Part shown: positions 1 to 9,081 of the stretch, piece by piece
Layout of the letters: every line of letters begins with the position of its first letter
Position numbering within the stretch: the first letter of the stretch is position 1
Assembly (NCBI RefSeq): GCF_031157835.1
Contig: NZ_JAVIDR010000001.1
Coordinates: 124,001 to 188,000, forward strand
From: Acinetobacter rudis
Lineage (GTDB): Bacteria; Pseudomonadota; Gammaproteobacteria; Pseudomonadales; Moraxellaceae
DNA: 64,000 nucleotides
Direction: 5' to 3'
Notes under the pieces: model-generated
Database searches by the model: none
Told to the model about the DNA's origin: nothing
The model's input: only the letters and a program-made list of their open reading frames with translations
Position numbers and translations under genes: made by a program

Positions 1-1
1 T

Positions 2-505
2 GCGGGAGAATATATATCTGTTAAATCACAATCAGATATTGAAGAAGCCGATCTCGCAATGGAAGCCCGCGAGCTGCACCGGAATCCTCATTACGAACTC
101 AAAGAATTAACGCAAATTTATATTCAACGCGGACTTGATCCAGATTTAGCCCATCAAGTCGCAGTTCAACTTACTGAAAAAGATGCTTTAGAAGCACATG
201 CTCGTGATGAAATTGGGATTAACGAAGCCACTGCTGCAAATCCACTACAGGCAGCTGGTTCATCTGCATTAGCCTTTACCCTTGGTGCGCTTCTCCCCAT
301 GTTTTCAATTCTAATCAGCCCAGAAGCCTATGTTTCATGGACAGTAATGATTGTGGGTGTGCTCTCTTTAGCAATTTTAGGTGCTGTATCAAGTTATTTT
401 GCAGGTACATCAATGTTAAAAGGAAGCTTTCGCGTAACGCTTTGGGGCATTATCGCCATGGCCTTCGCAACTTGGATTGGCTCGTTATTTAACGTCTCTG
501 TGTAA
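2..505 (+). CDS. VIT1/CCC1 family Fe/Mn transporter, 3' part
   Basis: The reading frame is open from the window edge, so the gene begins upstream; 167 codons are visible. The first residues, AGEYISVKSQSDIEEADLA, match the conserved cytoplasmic stretch of VIT1/CCC1 transporters, which move Fe2+ or Mn2+ across membranes. A hydrophilic, Glu-rich metal-binding segment follows, including ELKELTQIYIQRGL. Then come three hydrophobic segments separated by short loops, ending at NVSV. An internal ATG at 59 is not the true start because the conserved frame continues upstream of it. A terminator hairpin follows the stop. Family assignment is firm; the metal is inferred from the family. Confidence 0.88.
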   Translation, partial: AGEYISVKSQSDIEEADLAMEARELHRNPHYELKELTQIYIQRGLDPDLAHQVAVQLTEKDALEAHARDEIGINEATAANPLQAAGSSALAFTLGALLPMFSILISPEAYVSWTVMIVGVLSLAILGAVSSYFAGTSMLKGSFRVTLWGIIAMAFATWIGSLFNVSV

Positions 506-520
506 TGTATAGCATCATCT

Positions 521-557
521 AACTCGGCTTATTTTTAATATTTAAGCCGAGTTTTAT
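521..557 (+). terminator. Rho-independent terminator of the VIT1-family gene
   Basis: Perfect 11-bp inverted repeat AACTCGGCTTA (521-531) and TAAGCCGAGTT (543-553) with an 11-base loop, followed by a T run. It lies 15 bases after the transporter stop. Confidence 0.85.
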
Positions 558-666
558 ATCATCTGGCTTATTTGATTTACTTTAAGCACCACTAAATATT
601 GCCTTCCCAAAATAAATTAAAAAAATAAGACTAATTTACGAAGTTGATTTTAAACACACTACAATA

Positions 667-685
667 GATAATGATTCTCATTTTA
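667..685 (+). promoter_or_regulatory. Fur box (ferric uptake regulator operator)
   Basis: The 19-mer GATAATGATTCTCATTTTA matches the classical Fur consensus at 15 of 19 positions by eye, including the full GATAATGAT half. It lies 37 bases before the ATG chosen for the esterase. It contains an upstream in-frame ATG at 671, which argues that 671 is not the translation start. Confidence 0.7.
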
Positions 686-721
686 AATAACATGCTTTTC
701 CAACTTGTTACGACTATGACC

Positions 722-1591
722 ATGCTTAAAAAAACCTTACTTTCTCTCACACTTTGTCTTGGTCTTAGCCAAGTCTCCACCACAGTTTTAGCAAACCAGA
801 ATATTCAACTGGGTGAAAGCTATACGCTTCCTTCAACTGTGCTAAAAGAACAACGAGAGGTACAAGTTTATCTTCCCTCAAGCTATACACGTTATTCTAC
901 GCAGCGTTATCCCGTAATCTATCTTTTAGATAGTGAAAGTAACTTTCACTATCTCACGGCGATTGTTGAAAAACTATCTAAATCACCTTATCCAGCTATT
1001 CCGGAAATGATTATTGTTGGGATTGTAAATACAGATCGTTCACGAGACCTTACCCCAAGTGTGCAAAAAACTGACTCTCTTGCTGGTAGAAAAATTGAAG
1101 GGAAAACAGGAGGCAATGCTGCATTCTTTAAATTTCTAGAAACAGAATTAATGCCAGATATTACCCATAAATACCGTAGTAACGGTTTTAACATTATGAT
1201 TGGCCATTCCTTTGGAGGAATCACTGCACTCAATCACATGATAAGTAGTGAAAAAAGCATGCAGGCCTACATCGTACATGATCCGAGCATCTGGTGGGAT
1301 AACGAAATGATGCTTAAAACATTTCAAAATGCTAATAATACAAAAATGCAGAATAAACAGTTATTTCTCAGTCAGGCAGGTATTAGTACTCAACAAAATG
1401 GTGTAGATCAACACGATGATGCAATTCAAAAAATGCATCAATATTTTAGTGGGCAGCAACAACATCACTTGAACTATAAGTTTGTACGTTATGAGGATGA
1501 AAATCACGGTTCAGTCACCATGAAGGGCAATTTAGATGGTTTAAGATTTATATTTGAGGATATGCAACTCAATATTAAAGCGGTAGCCTAG
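722..1591 (+). CDS. Secreted alpha/beta-hydrolase esterase (siderophore-esterase-like), truncated by TAG
   Basis: This belongs to the esterase D-like family (PF00756, COG2819), which includes IroE/Fes-type siderophore hydrolases. The chosen start gives a clear signal peptide (MLKKTLLSLTLCLGL, cleavage near ANQ), so the protein should be exported. The nucleophile elbow is GHSFGG (Ser near residue 162), and the catalytic His is probably in DENHGSV near the C-terminus. The Fur box just upstream supports a role in iron acquisition. The gene stops at a TAG at 1589, but the same frame continues for 59 more codons that look like the usual helical tail of this family. The gene may therefore be recently broken or shortened. 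Substrate is inferred. Confidence 0.8.
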   Translation: MLKKTLLSLTLCLGLSQVSTTVLANQNIQLGESYTLPSTVLKEQREVQVYLPSSYTRYSTQRYPVIYLLDSESNFHYLTAIVEKLSKSPYPAIPEMIIVGIVNTDRSRDLTPSVQKTDSLAGRKIEGKTGGNAAFFKFLETELMPDITHKYRSNGFNIMIGHSFGGITALNHMISSEKSMQAYIVHDPSIWWDNEMMLKTFQNANNTKMQNKQLFLSQAGISTQQNGVDQHDDAIQKMHQYFSGQQQHHLNYKFVRYEDENHGSVTMKGNLDGLRFIFEDMQLNIKAVA

Positions 1592-1771
1592 AACCCTAAT
1601 TTAGTCAAACAACACTATGCCCAATTAAGTCAAAAACTTGGGTTTGAAATACAGCCCAGTGAACCCTATTTAGATGCCGTACTGAGCTATTTAAAGCGTG
1701 AGCATCAACAACAGGCTGTACAACAATTTCAAGCTTATATGAATTCTATTTATCCTAAAAAACCAATCTAA
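1592..1771 (+). pseudogene. In-frame continuation of the esterase after the TAG stop
   Basis: Directly after the TAG the same frame runs for 59 codons to a TAA at 1769-1771. It encodes NPNLVKQHYAQLSQKLGFE and a Gln-rich helical segment ending SIYPKKPI. A segment of the type HYxxLSxxLG, following a GLRFIFED-type end of the hydrolase domain, is usual in this esterase family. The TAG thus looks like a nonsense mutation rather than the ancestral stop. No start codon or ribosome binding site suggests separate translation. Confidence 0.65.
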
Positions 1772-1816
1772 TACACCCAGTAAAAATAGCAGTTTAAACA
1801 TGTAATTCAAAAAAGA

Positions 1817-1835
1817 AATAATGATTATAATTTGC
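1817..1835 (+). promoter_or_regulatory. Possible second Fur-like site upstream of the nitronate monooxygenase gene
   Basis: AATAATGATTATAATTTGC matches the Fur consensus at about 14 of 19 positions by eye. AT-rich DNA produces such matches by chance, and the following gene is not a classical iron gene. Confidence 0.3.
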
Positions 1836-1890
1836 ATGTTTAAGCTTGCTTAGCTAAGTTAAAGTCAACATAGCATCAAGGTAGATACTC

Positions 1891-2931
1891 ATGGATCTGC
1901 TACAAAAACTTAAACTTCAACATCCCATTTTTCTTTCCCCAATGGCTGGAGTAAGTACTGCACAACTCGCTGCTGAAGTCTCAATGCAAGGTGCGTTGGG
2001 CTCACTCGGACTTGGTGCAAGCACTGTCGCCAGTGCACGTGAACAAATTTTAGCAACACAGAAAATTTGCGATGGGCCACTGCATTTAAACTTTTTTTGT
2101 CATCAAACGGTCTCCCCTGACCCAGTCAGTATGCAAAACTGGATTAATACACTCAAACCTGCTTTCGAAAAATTTTCAGCAACTCCACCAAAGCAGCTCA
2201 ACTGTATTTATCCTAGCTTTCTTGACAACGATGATTTCCTTGAGCTCGTATTAGAAACACGCCCAACGCTGGTGAGTTTTCACTTTGGTATACCTCATCC
2301 TCATCAAATTCAGGCTCTTAAACAAGCAGGGATTTTAACAATGGTCAGTGCAACCAACTTGGTTGAAGCACAACTGATTGAACAAGCAGGAATTGATATC
2401 ATCAATGCCCAAGGTATTGAAGCAGGTGGGCATCGTGGTTGTTTTAACCCTGAAATAGATGCTGCCATTAGAACAGCAGACTTAGTCAAACTCATCAAAG
2501 CACATTGCACATGTCCTATCGTTGCTGCGGGTGGGATTATGAATGGGCAACACATTCGCCAAATGTTAGACATCGGTGCATCTGCCGTACAAATGGGTAC
2601 AGCGTTTTTGGTTGCCAAGAATTCTAATGCCCATGCAAAATACCGTGAAGCACTGCTGCAACAACAAACGACACAAATTAGTTCAAGCATCTCAGGCCGC
2701 CCTGCACGTGCATTATTGCAACATTGGCATCGTGAAATTGATCTTCCTAGTCGCCCAGATGTTGCACCTTACCCTTATGCTTATGATATTGCTAAACAAT
2801 TACACAGTGTTGCCAGCCAACATGGTGATCATGGCTATGGCGCATTTTGGGCTGGTGCAAATGTTGCTCAAATTCGTGATTTAGATTGTGCTGAACTGAT
2901 TCAGCAGCTTTTACTTGAGATGGCCAATTAG
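1891..2931 (+). CDS. Nitronate monooxygenase (2-nitropropane dioxygenase family)
   Basis: This FMN-dependent TIM-barrel enzyme (346 aa, usual length) oxidises alkyl nitronates such as propionate 3-nitronate to the aldehyde or keto acid plus nitrite. Seen in order are the N-terminal HPIFLSPMAGVS, HLNFFCHQ, the signature AQGIEAGGHRG around residues 172-182 with the catalytic His, and the FMN-phosphate motifs PIVAAGGI and ASAVQMGTAFLV. The start is supported by AAGG upstream at good spacing. The gene stands alone and ends in a hairpin terminator. It probably acts in detoxification in the cytoplasm. Identification at family level is secure. Confidence 0.88.
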   Translation: MDLLQKLKLQHPIFLSPMAGVSTAQLAAEVSMQGALGSLGLGASTVASAREQILATQKICDGPLHLNFFCHQTVSPDPVSMQNWINTLKPAFEKFSATPPKQLNCIYPSFLDNDDFLELVLETRPTLVSFHFGIPHPHQIQALKQAGILTMVSATNLVEAQLIEQAGIDIINAQGIEAGGHRGCFNPEIDAAIRTADLVKLIKAHCTCPIVAAGGIMNGQHIRQMLDIGASAVQMGTAFLVAKNSNAHAKYREALLQQQTTQISSSISGRPARALLQHWHREIDLPSRPDVAPYPYAYDIAKQLHSVASQHGDHGYGAFWAGANVAQIRDLDCAELIQQLLLEMAN

Positions 2932-2942
2932 AAATCACTCTA

Positions 2943-2994
2943 AAAAACAGCACGTTAATCTAATATTTTAGAACAGTAATAGCGTGCTGTTTTT
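2943..2994 (+). terminator. Terminator after the nitronate monooxygenase gene
   Basis: Inverted repeat AAAAACAGCACG (2943-2954) and CGTGCTGTTTTT (2983-2994) with a 28-base AT-rich loop and a T run on the plus strand. The long loop lowers certainty. Confidence 0.65.
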
Positions 2995-3045
2995 ATTGAT
3001 CAATTTTCGATACAGTAGGTTTATCCTTTTAAACCACTTACCGTC

Positions 3046-3909
3046 ATGAATACTCAACTTGCTAATCGACTCAGTACCATTAGTTTTGTCGGCCTGTGGG
3101 GAAGTGCTGCAATCTTTAGTAAATGGGGATTAGAACATGGACATGCTGTACCACTGTTAATCTTTCGTTACGCCATTGCTATTATTGCACTAATTGCCTT
3201 TTGTATTTATAAAAAGCAGCACTTCTTTCCGCAACATACACCTTGGCCTTATGTCGCAGCTACAGGTTTTTTACTCATTGGGTGTTATTCACTATTTTAC
3301 TTTTTTGCATTGCAATATGGTATTTCACCAGGATTGCTGGCTACTATACTGGCATTACAACCCATCTTGACTTTTTTCATTACAGAAAAACAATTCTCAA
3401 AAATTAAATTGTCAGGACTGTTACTTAGTTTTCTTGGCATTATTTGTTTGGTATACACCAGTCTTTTTATTAAACAACTGTCATTTTTATCAATTGGTTT
3501 TGCTTTAATTTGTCTTTTTGCCATTACGATTGGGGCAATTATGCAACGCAAAATTAAAGAGAATCCAGTACAAATTATGCCATTACAGTATTTAGTTGCA
3601 TTGATTGGTTTTGCCTTAGTTATACCGTTGCAAGGTTTTGAGTTTGAAATGAACATCGGTTTTTGGATGCCGACTATTTGGTTGGGTCTCGTGATTTCAG
3701 TTATTGCACAATTATTGTTTTATTATCTTTTACAGTCAGGCAATGTTGTCAATGTCACTTCACTCTTTTACTTAGTTCCTGTTGTAACATTAATCCTAGA
3801 TTACCTAATCTTTAGTTCAACACTATCTGGTTTTGACTATATGGGGATTTGTGCAATTTTGGCTGGGGTCTACTTGGTTTATCGTCCAACGAAAAGCACA
3901 GTAAATTAA
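3046..3909 (+). CDS. DMT-superfamily (EamA) drug/metabolite transporter
   Basis: A 287-aa inner-membrane protein with ten hydrophobic segments and the internal two-fold repeat of EamA transporters. The first half opens with LWGSAAIFSKWGLEHG, the second ends with GICAILAGVYLVYRP, both typical of the family. It is expected to export small metabolites or take them up by proton exchange; the substrate cannot be read from sequence. It is a single gene between a terminator and a convergent gene. Confidence 0.85.
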   Translation: MNTQLANRLSTISFVGLWGSAAIFSKWGLEHGHAVPLLIFRYAIAIIALIAFCIYKKQHFFPQHTPWPYVAATGFLLIGCYSLFYFFALQYGISPGLLATILALQPILTFFITEKQFSKIKLSGLLLSFLGIICLVYTSLFIKQLSFLSIGFALICLFAITIGAIMQRKIKENPVQIMPLQYLVALIGFALVIPLQGFEFEMNIGFWMPTIWLGLVISVIAQLLFYYLLQSGNVVNVTSLFYLVPVVTLILDYLIFSSTLSGFDYMGICAILAGVYLVYRPTKSTVN

Positions 3910-3960
3910 AAGCATTTATATGGCTCCTCCCATACATCAACAACAATTTAACAGCACGAG

Positions 3961-3994
3961 GAGGTGGAGTGTGCTTTCAATCCTCTTCCACCTC
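3961..3994. repeat. Hairpin between convergent genes
   Basis: GAGGTGGA (3961-3968) and TCCACCTC (3987-3994) form an 8-bp stem with an 18-base loop. It lies between the DMT transporter and the convergent flavin reductase. There is no T run, so it could be a weak terminator for either gene. Confidence 0.4.
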
Positions 3995-4056
3995 ACCGCA
4001 TGAACTTTAATTAAATATCCCATTTAACCATAGTTAAACATTGCCCTGCGTGGTGA

Positions 4057-5112
<1,056 letters not shown>

Positions 5113-5162
5113 TCACTCTACAAACTGATCTATTCTATATTTAGAAAAACACGAATCTTAGC

Positions 5163-5951
5163 TCACTTAGAATCAATCTGATCACCAATATATTGGCTGG
5201 GTGAAGCACCTAAAGCACGTCGAAAAGATAGCGTAAAAGCACTGGTGCTGCTGTAGCCTAATTCAATTGCAATCTGTGTTACAGATTCACCCATGCTCAA
5301 CCGTGTAAGTGCAGCAAGTAGACAAGCCTGTTGTCTCCATTGCCCAAAACTCATTCCTGTTTCTTTTCGAAATAGTCGAGTAAAGTTGCGACGACTCATT
5401 CCCACTTGTTTAGATACCAACTCTAGATTTGCATCCAAACTGGGTGACTTTAGTAATTCACGACAGAGCTTAGCTAACCGTGGCTCCTGTGGTAATGGTG
5501 CATTAAGTGGTAAATGCGGCATTAAAGCAATTTCAGCAATGACCAATTGCATAAGATGTTCATTATGCCCACCTAATGGATACTCTGCAGGTAAATCTAC
5601 TGCTGTAGATAACAGCTCATGTAGTAACGGTGAAACTGCAATTACCGTACAATAATTTGGTAACCCTGCATCTTGTGCTGCCTTCGGTAAAATATAAGCA
5701 TTGCGTGTTTTCGTAATACCATCCATATGAACTTCATGTTCAACCCCAGCAGGTATCCATAAAGCACGATGCGGCGGAACGACCCAACTGCCTGTATGCG
5801 TCGTTACCGTTAGTACACCCGTGATCGCATATAAACATTGACCACGCATATGATGATGTTTAGCCAGCACAAATCCATCTGCATAATCATTTCCTGTAGC
5901 GATGACATTTCGTGGCACATTTTCATGATCATTGATTTGAACATTGCGCAT
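5163..5951 (-). CDS. AraC-family regulator with N-terminal cupin (NimR-like)
   Basis: 262 aa. The N-terminal cupin-like sensor shows HHHMRGQCLYAITGVLTV and PPHRALWIPAGVEHEV. The C-terminal AraC domain has two helix-turn-helix units, the first around LELVSKQVGMSRRNFTRLFR and the second in VTQIAIELGYSSTSAFTLSF. This layout is that of the YeaM/NimR subfamily, which represses a divergent MFS efflux gene. Here too the gene is divergent from an MFS pump. The ATG at 5951 follows GAGGTGAAC; an upstream GTG at 5957 is less likely. It probably controls the pump and perhaps the downstream reductase 149 bp away. Confidence 0.82.
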   Translation of the reverse strand: MRNVQINDHENVPRNVIATGNDYADGFVLAKHHHMRGQCLYAITGVLTVTTHTGSWVVPPHRALWIPAGVEHEVHMDGITKTRNAYILPKAAQDAGLPNYCTVIAVSPLLHELLSTAVDLPAEYPLGGHNEHLMQLVIAEIALMPHLPLNAPLPQEPRLAKLCRELLKSPSLDANLELVSKQVGMSRRNFTRLFRKETGMSFGQWRQQACLLAALTRLSMGESVTQIAIELGYSSTSAFTLSFRRALGASPSQYIGDQIDSK

Positions 5952-5970
5952 GTTCACCTCAAAAAATGGC

Positions 5971-6019
5971 TCAAATTCGACAATATTTGACCCAATAAAG
6001 ATTGTGGGTCGAAATTTGA
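5971..6019. promoter_or_regulatory. Nested inverted repeat, likely operator of the AraC regulator
   Basis: Outer arms TCAAATTCGAC (5971-5981) and GTCGAAATTTGA (6008-6019) are complementary apart from one bulged base. Inner arms TGACCCA (5988-5994) and TGGGTC (6005-6010) are also complementary. The structure lies between the divergent AraC and MFS genes, where a shared operator is expected. Confidence 0.55.
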
Positions 6020-6108
6020 TAGTCTAGGATAATACCCCTCAAACCACAACCCTCTTCATTTGGACCATCGATTGAAGTCTCTAAGCACTTCATTTCTGGA
6101 AATAAGTT

Positions 6109-7344
6109 ATGTCTAGTGATACCTTAAATGAGAATCAATCACTCACTGATTCTAGTCTTCAATCCAATCATCCACCACAGAAATTTTTACTTCATGTTGT
6201 AGGTGCAGTTGCTTTTGCTCACTTACTCAATGACTCTATTCAAGCCATTATCACTGCTAGCTACCCAATGCTAAAGTCAGCGTTTAGCTTAAATTTCACA
6301 CAGATTGGTTGGATTGCACTGATCTATCAACTCACAGCATCCTTATTACAACCATGGATTGGTTTATATACAGATAAGCATCCAAAACCGTATTTATTGC
6401 CTGTCGGTATGGTCATTACCCTACTTGGGATTGCCCTCATGGCCTTTGCAACTAATTTTTCAATGCTTCTTATTGCCGCAGCGCTGATTGGTGTGGGTTC
6501 ATCTACCTTTCATCCTGAAGCATCTCGTATTGCACGCTTGGCCTCTGGAGGTCGTTTCGGTACAGCTCAATCGCTGTTCCAAGTTGGAGGGAATACGGGT
6601 TCAGCACTCGGCCCTTTATTGGCCGCAGCAATTTTAATTCCCAATGGACAATATGCTTTTGCTTGGTTTATTTTACTGGCTGGATTGGCTGTGTGGGTCT
6701 TACTTCGTGTTACACGGTGGCGCATTACTCATGCCTCAGCGCTACTAGCAGCAAGTGCTAAACGCAGTGTATCAGTTTTAAATCCTAAACAGATTACGCG
6801 TGCCATCATCGTCATTTGCATACTCTTATTTGCAAAATTTATCTACATTGCTGCGATTAGTAACTATTTTACTTTTTATTTGATTGAACGTTTCCAGCTT
6901 TCAATTCAAACTTCACAACTTTATTTATTTGCCTTTTTAGGTTCAGTTGCTTTAGGAACCTTTTTTGGCGGTCCAATTGGCGATCGTATTGGACGTAAAG
7001 CTGTCATTTGGGTTTCGTTTTTGGGTGCTATTCCTTTTGCGCTAATGTTACCGTATGCCAACTTAACCTGGACTGCTATTTTGGTTATGTTTGTTGGGCT
7101 TATTATTTCTTCTGCCTTCTCTGCTTTAGTGGTTTATGCTCAAGAAGCCATGCCTGGCCGTGTTGGTATGATCTCAGGTGTCATGTTTGGTTTGATGTTT
7201 GGTATTAGTGGTCTGGGTGCCGCTGGTCTAGGTCACCTTGCAGATCTCTATGGTATTCATTGGGTTTATCAGCTCTGTTCATTTTTACCCTTACTGGGCT
7301 TAGTCACCTTTTTACTTCCCGATACTCGGGCCAAACAAGCCTAG
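6109..7344 (+). CDS. Fosmidomycin-resistance-like MFS efflux pump (Fsr family)
   Basis: A 411-aa, twelve-segment MFS transporter of the inner membrane. After a hydrophilic N-terminus, HLLNDSIQAIITASYPMLK matches the first helix of Fsr proteins. DKHPKPYLLPVGM is the loop 2-3 motif, FHPEASRIAR is an Fsr signature, and GGPIGDRIGRKAVIW is the second-half motif A copy. Fsr proteins export fosmidomycin and similar compounds by proton antiport. It is divergent from an AraC regulator with a palindromic region between them, and ends at a shared terminator. Family firm, substrate inferred. Confidence 0.85.
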   Translation: MSSDTLNENQSLTDSSLQSNHPPQKFLLHVVGAVAFAHLLNDSIQAIITASYPMLKSAFSLNFTQIGWIALIYQLTASLLQPWIGLYTDKHPKPYLLPVGMVITLLGIALMAFATNFSMLLIAAALIGVGSSTFHPEASRIARLASGGRFGTAQSLFQVGGNTGSALGPLLAAAILIPNGQYAFAWFILLAGLAVWVLLRVTRWRITHASALLAASAKRSVSVLNPKQITRAIIVICILLFAKFIYIAAISNYFTFYLIERFQLSIQTSQLYLFAFLGSVALGTFFGGPIGDRIGRKAVIWVSFLGAIPFALMLPYANLTWTAILVMFVGLIISSAFSALVVYAQEAMPGRVGMISGVMFGLMFGISGLGAAGLGHLADLYGIHWVYQLCSFLPLLGLVTFLLPDTRAKQA

Positions 7345-7391
7345 TATCATTACGATATTTCAATCTAAAAGATAAACTCTCTCTAAAAAAT

Positions 7392-7420
7392 ACAGCCCTG
7401 CATATTGATCAGGGCTGTTT
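7392..7420. terminator. Bidirectional terminator between the MFS pump and feaB
   Basis: ACAGCCCTG (7392-7400) and CAGGGCTGT (7410-7418), perfect 9-bp stem with a 9-base loop. It has A-rich sequence on the left and TTT on the right, between two convergent genes. Confidence 0.8.
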
Positions 7421-7463
7421 GATGAGTAAAGATCTATTCAAACTTTAAAGTATAGTGTTCAAT

Positions 7464-8951
7464 TTAATAACGTATCATCACAGACTTTAATTCAGTGTAA
7501 TCTTCAATAAATGCATCTGAAAACTCACGTCCCAGTCCTGATGCCTTCACGCCACCAAAAGGTACAGCAGGATCAAGGAAAGTATGCATGTTCACCCATA
7601 CTGAACCTGCTTCAATTTTTGGAATCAAACGCAGAGCCTTGGCCAGATCATTTGTCCAAATACTTGCAGTTAAACCAAAACGAAAGTGATTCATCATTGA
7701 AATTAACTCTTCATCATGTTCAAAAGTAATTACACTCACCACAGGACCAAATGTTTCTTCCATAAAAAGTGGATCTTCAACACTAGTAACCTTTAACAAA
7801 GTGGGTTCTACAAAATATCCTGTCCCAGCGTGGACCTTACCACCACAAATCACTTGCTGTTTATTTTGCGCCATCTCAAGATATTGTTTGACCTTTTCAA
7901 AATGGACCTTATTTGATAATGGGCCAAACATCGTGGACTCGTCTAAAGGAGAACCCATTTTAATTTGTTGCATAGCCACTGTAATTTTTTCAATAAATTC
8001 ATCATATTTAGATTGGTGAACAAAGAAACGTTCAGGTGCTGCACAAACCTGACCTTGATGTACAAAAGTAGCTTGTAACAAGGTTGGTAGTAATGCATCA
8101 ATATCTGCATCTGCACATATGGCAGCAGCATTTTTTCCACCAAGCTCTAAACTCACTCGGGTTAAATCATTACACATAGCACGCTGGCCAATCGCAATAC
8201 CTGTTGCGACAGATCCCGTAAAAGAAACTTTTTTTATCTTTTTAGCATCTATTAAATATTGACCGGTTTGCCCTGCACCAGTTACCACATTAATGACTCC
8301 AGCGGGAATACCAGCCTCTATTGCTAATTCTGCTAAACGCAATAATGATAATGTCGTAAACTCACTTGGTTTCAGCACAATCGTACAACCAGTTGTTAAT
8401 GCTGAACCAATCTTCCAACAACCAATCATTAAGGAAAAGTTCCACGGTACAATTCCCGCAATAACACCAATAGCTTGGCGCATTGTGTAAGCTGTATATT
8501 GCTCACCTTGCATTGATGGAATTGATGGGGTCATGGTTTGTCCATGAATTTTCGTTGCCCAACCAGCAAAATAACGAAGAAAGACAATTGTTTGAGCAAC
8601 TTCTAAATGTCGTGACAGTTGAATCAGTTTCCCTGTAGTTAAACTCTCTAATTGGGCAAACTCTTCTGCATGTTGTTCAACCAAATCTGCGAGTTTAAGT
8701 AGTTTTTGCCCACGTTCATAAGGTGAAGTATTGGCCCAAACCGTATGAAAAGCCTGTTCTGCACTTTGGACAGCGGCTTCTACTTCCTGTTTAGTGGCAA
8801 CTGCTATCGTGGCAACGGATTGTTCAGTTGCTGGATTAATAATATGAATTCGTTCTGAAGATGCAGCTTTAACCCATTCACCTTGTATAAAGTGTCCATG
8901 TTGACGTGCCATAAATTGCTGCACGCTTGCTAAAATTTGTACATCACTCAT
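7464..8951 (-). CDS. feaB: Phenylacetaldehyde dehydrogenase (aldehyde dehydrogenase family)
   Basis: 495 aa, the length of FeaB/PAD enzymes, which oxidise phenylacetaldehyde and related arylacetaldehydes to the acid with NAD+. Visible are the NAD-binding VPWNFSLMIGCWKIGSAL, VVTGAGQTG and VSFTGSVATG, the general base in LELGGKNAAA, and the catalytic Cys in HQGQVCAAPERFF. AAGGAG precedes the ATG. It is the last gene of a minus-strand run of feaR, tynA, porin and this gene, so it should oxidise the aldehydes made by TynA. A related role on indole-3-acetaldehyde is inferred from the neighbouring iac operon. The family is certain; the exact aldehyde is inferred. Confidence 0.82.
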   Translation of the reverse strand: MSDVQILASVQQFMARQHGHFIQGEWVKAASSERIHIINPATEQSVATIAVATKQEVEAAVQSAEQAFHTVWANTSPYERGQKLLKLADLVEQHAEEFAQLESLTTGKLIQLSRHLEVAQTIVFLRYFAGWATKIHGQTMTPSIPSMQGEQYTAYTMRQAIGVIAGIVPWNFSLMIGCWKIGSALTTGCTIVLKPSEFTTLSLLRLAELAIEAGIPAGVINVVTGAGQTGQYLIDAKKIKKVSFTGSVATGIAIGQRAMCNDLTRVSLELGGKNAAAICADADIDALLPTLLQATFVHQGQVCAAPERFFVHQSKYDEFIEKITVAMQQIKMGSPLDESTMFGPLSNKVHFEKVKQYLEMAQNKQQVICGGKVHAGTGYFVEPTLLKVTSVEDPLFMEETFGPVVSVITFEHDEELISMMNHFRFGLTASIWTNDLAKALRLIPKIEAGSVWVNMHTFLDPAVPFGGVKASGLGREFSDAFIEDYTELKSVMIRY

Positions 8952-9081
8952 TTACTGCTCCTTAATTTTTACATTGAATCGTCAACAACTAGACACCGAA
9001 ATTTAAAATATAGTCAGTACTACACTTAGCCATCATGATTGCGATTAGATGGATGTTCCTACTCGCTATGACCAGTTAGAC

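Noticed and set aside
988..1233. Open frame on the minus strand inside the esterase gene
   Set aside because: It lies wholly within a well-supported gene and has no family features; a shadow of the coding strand.
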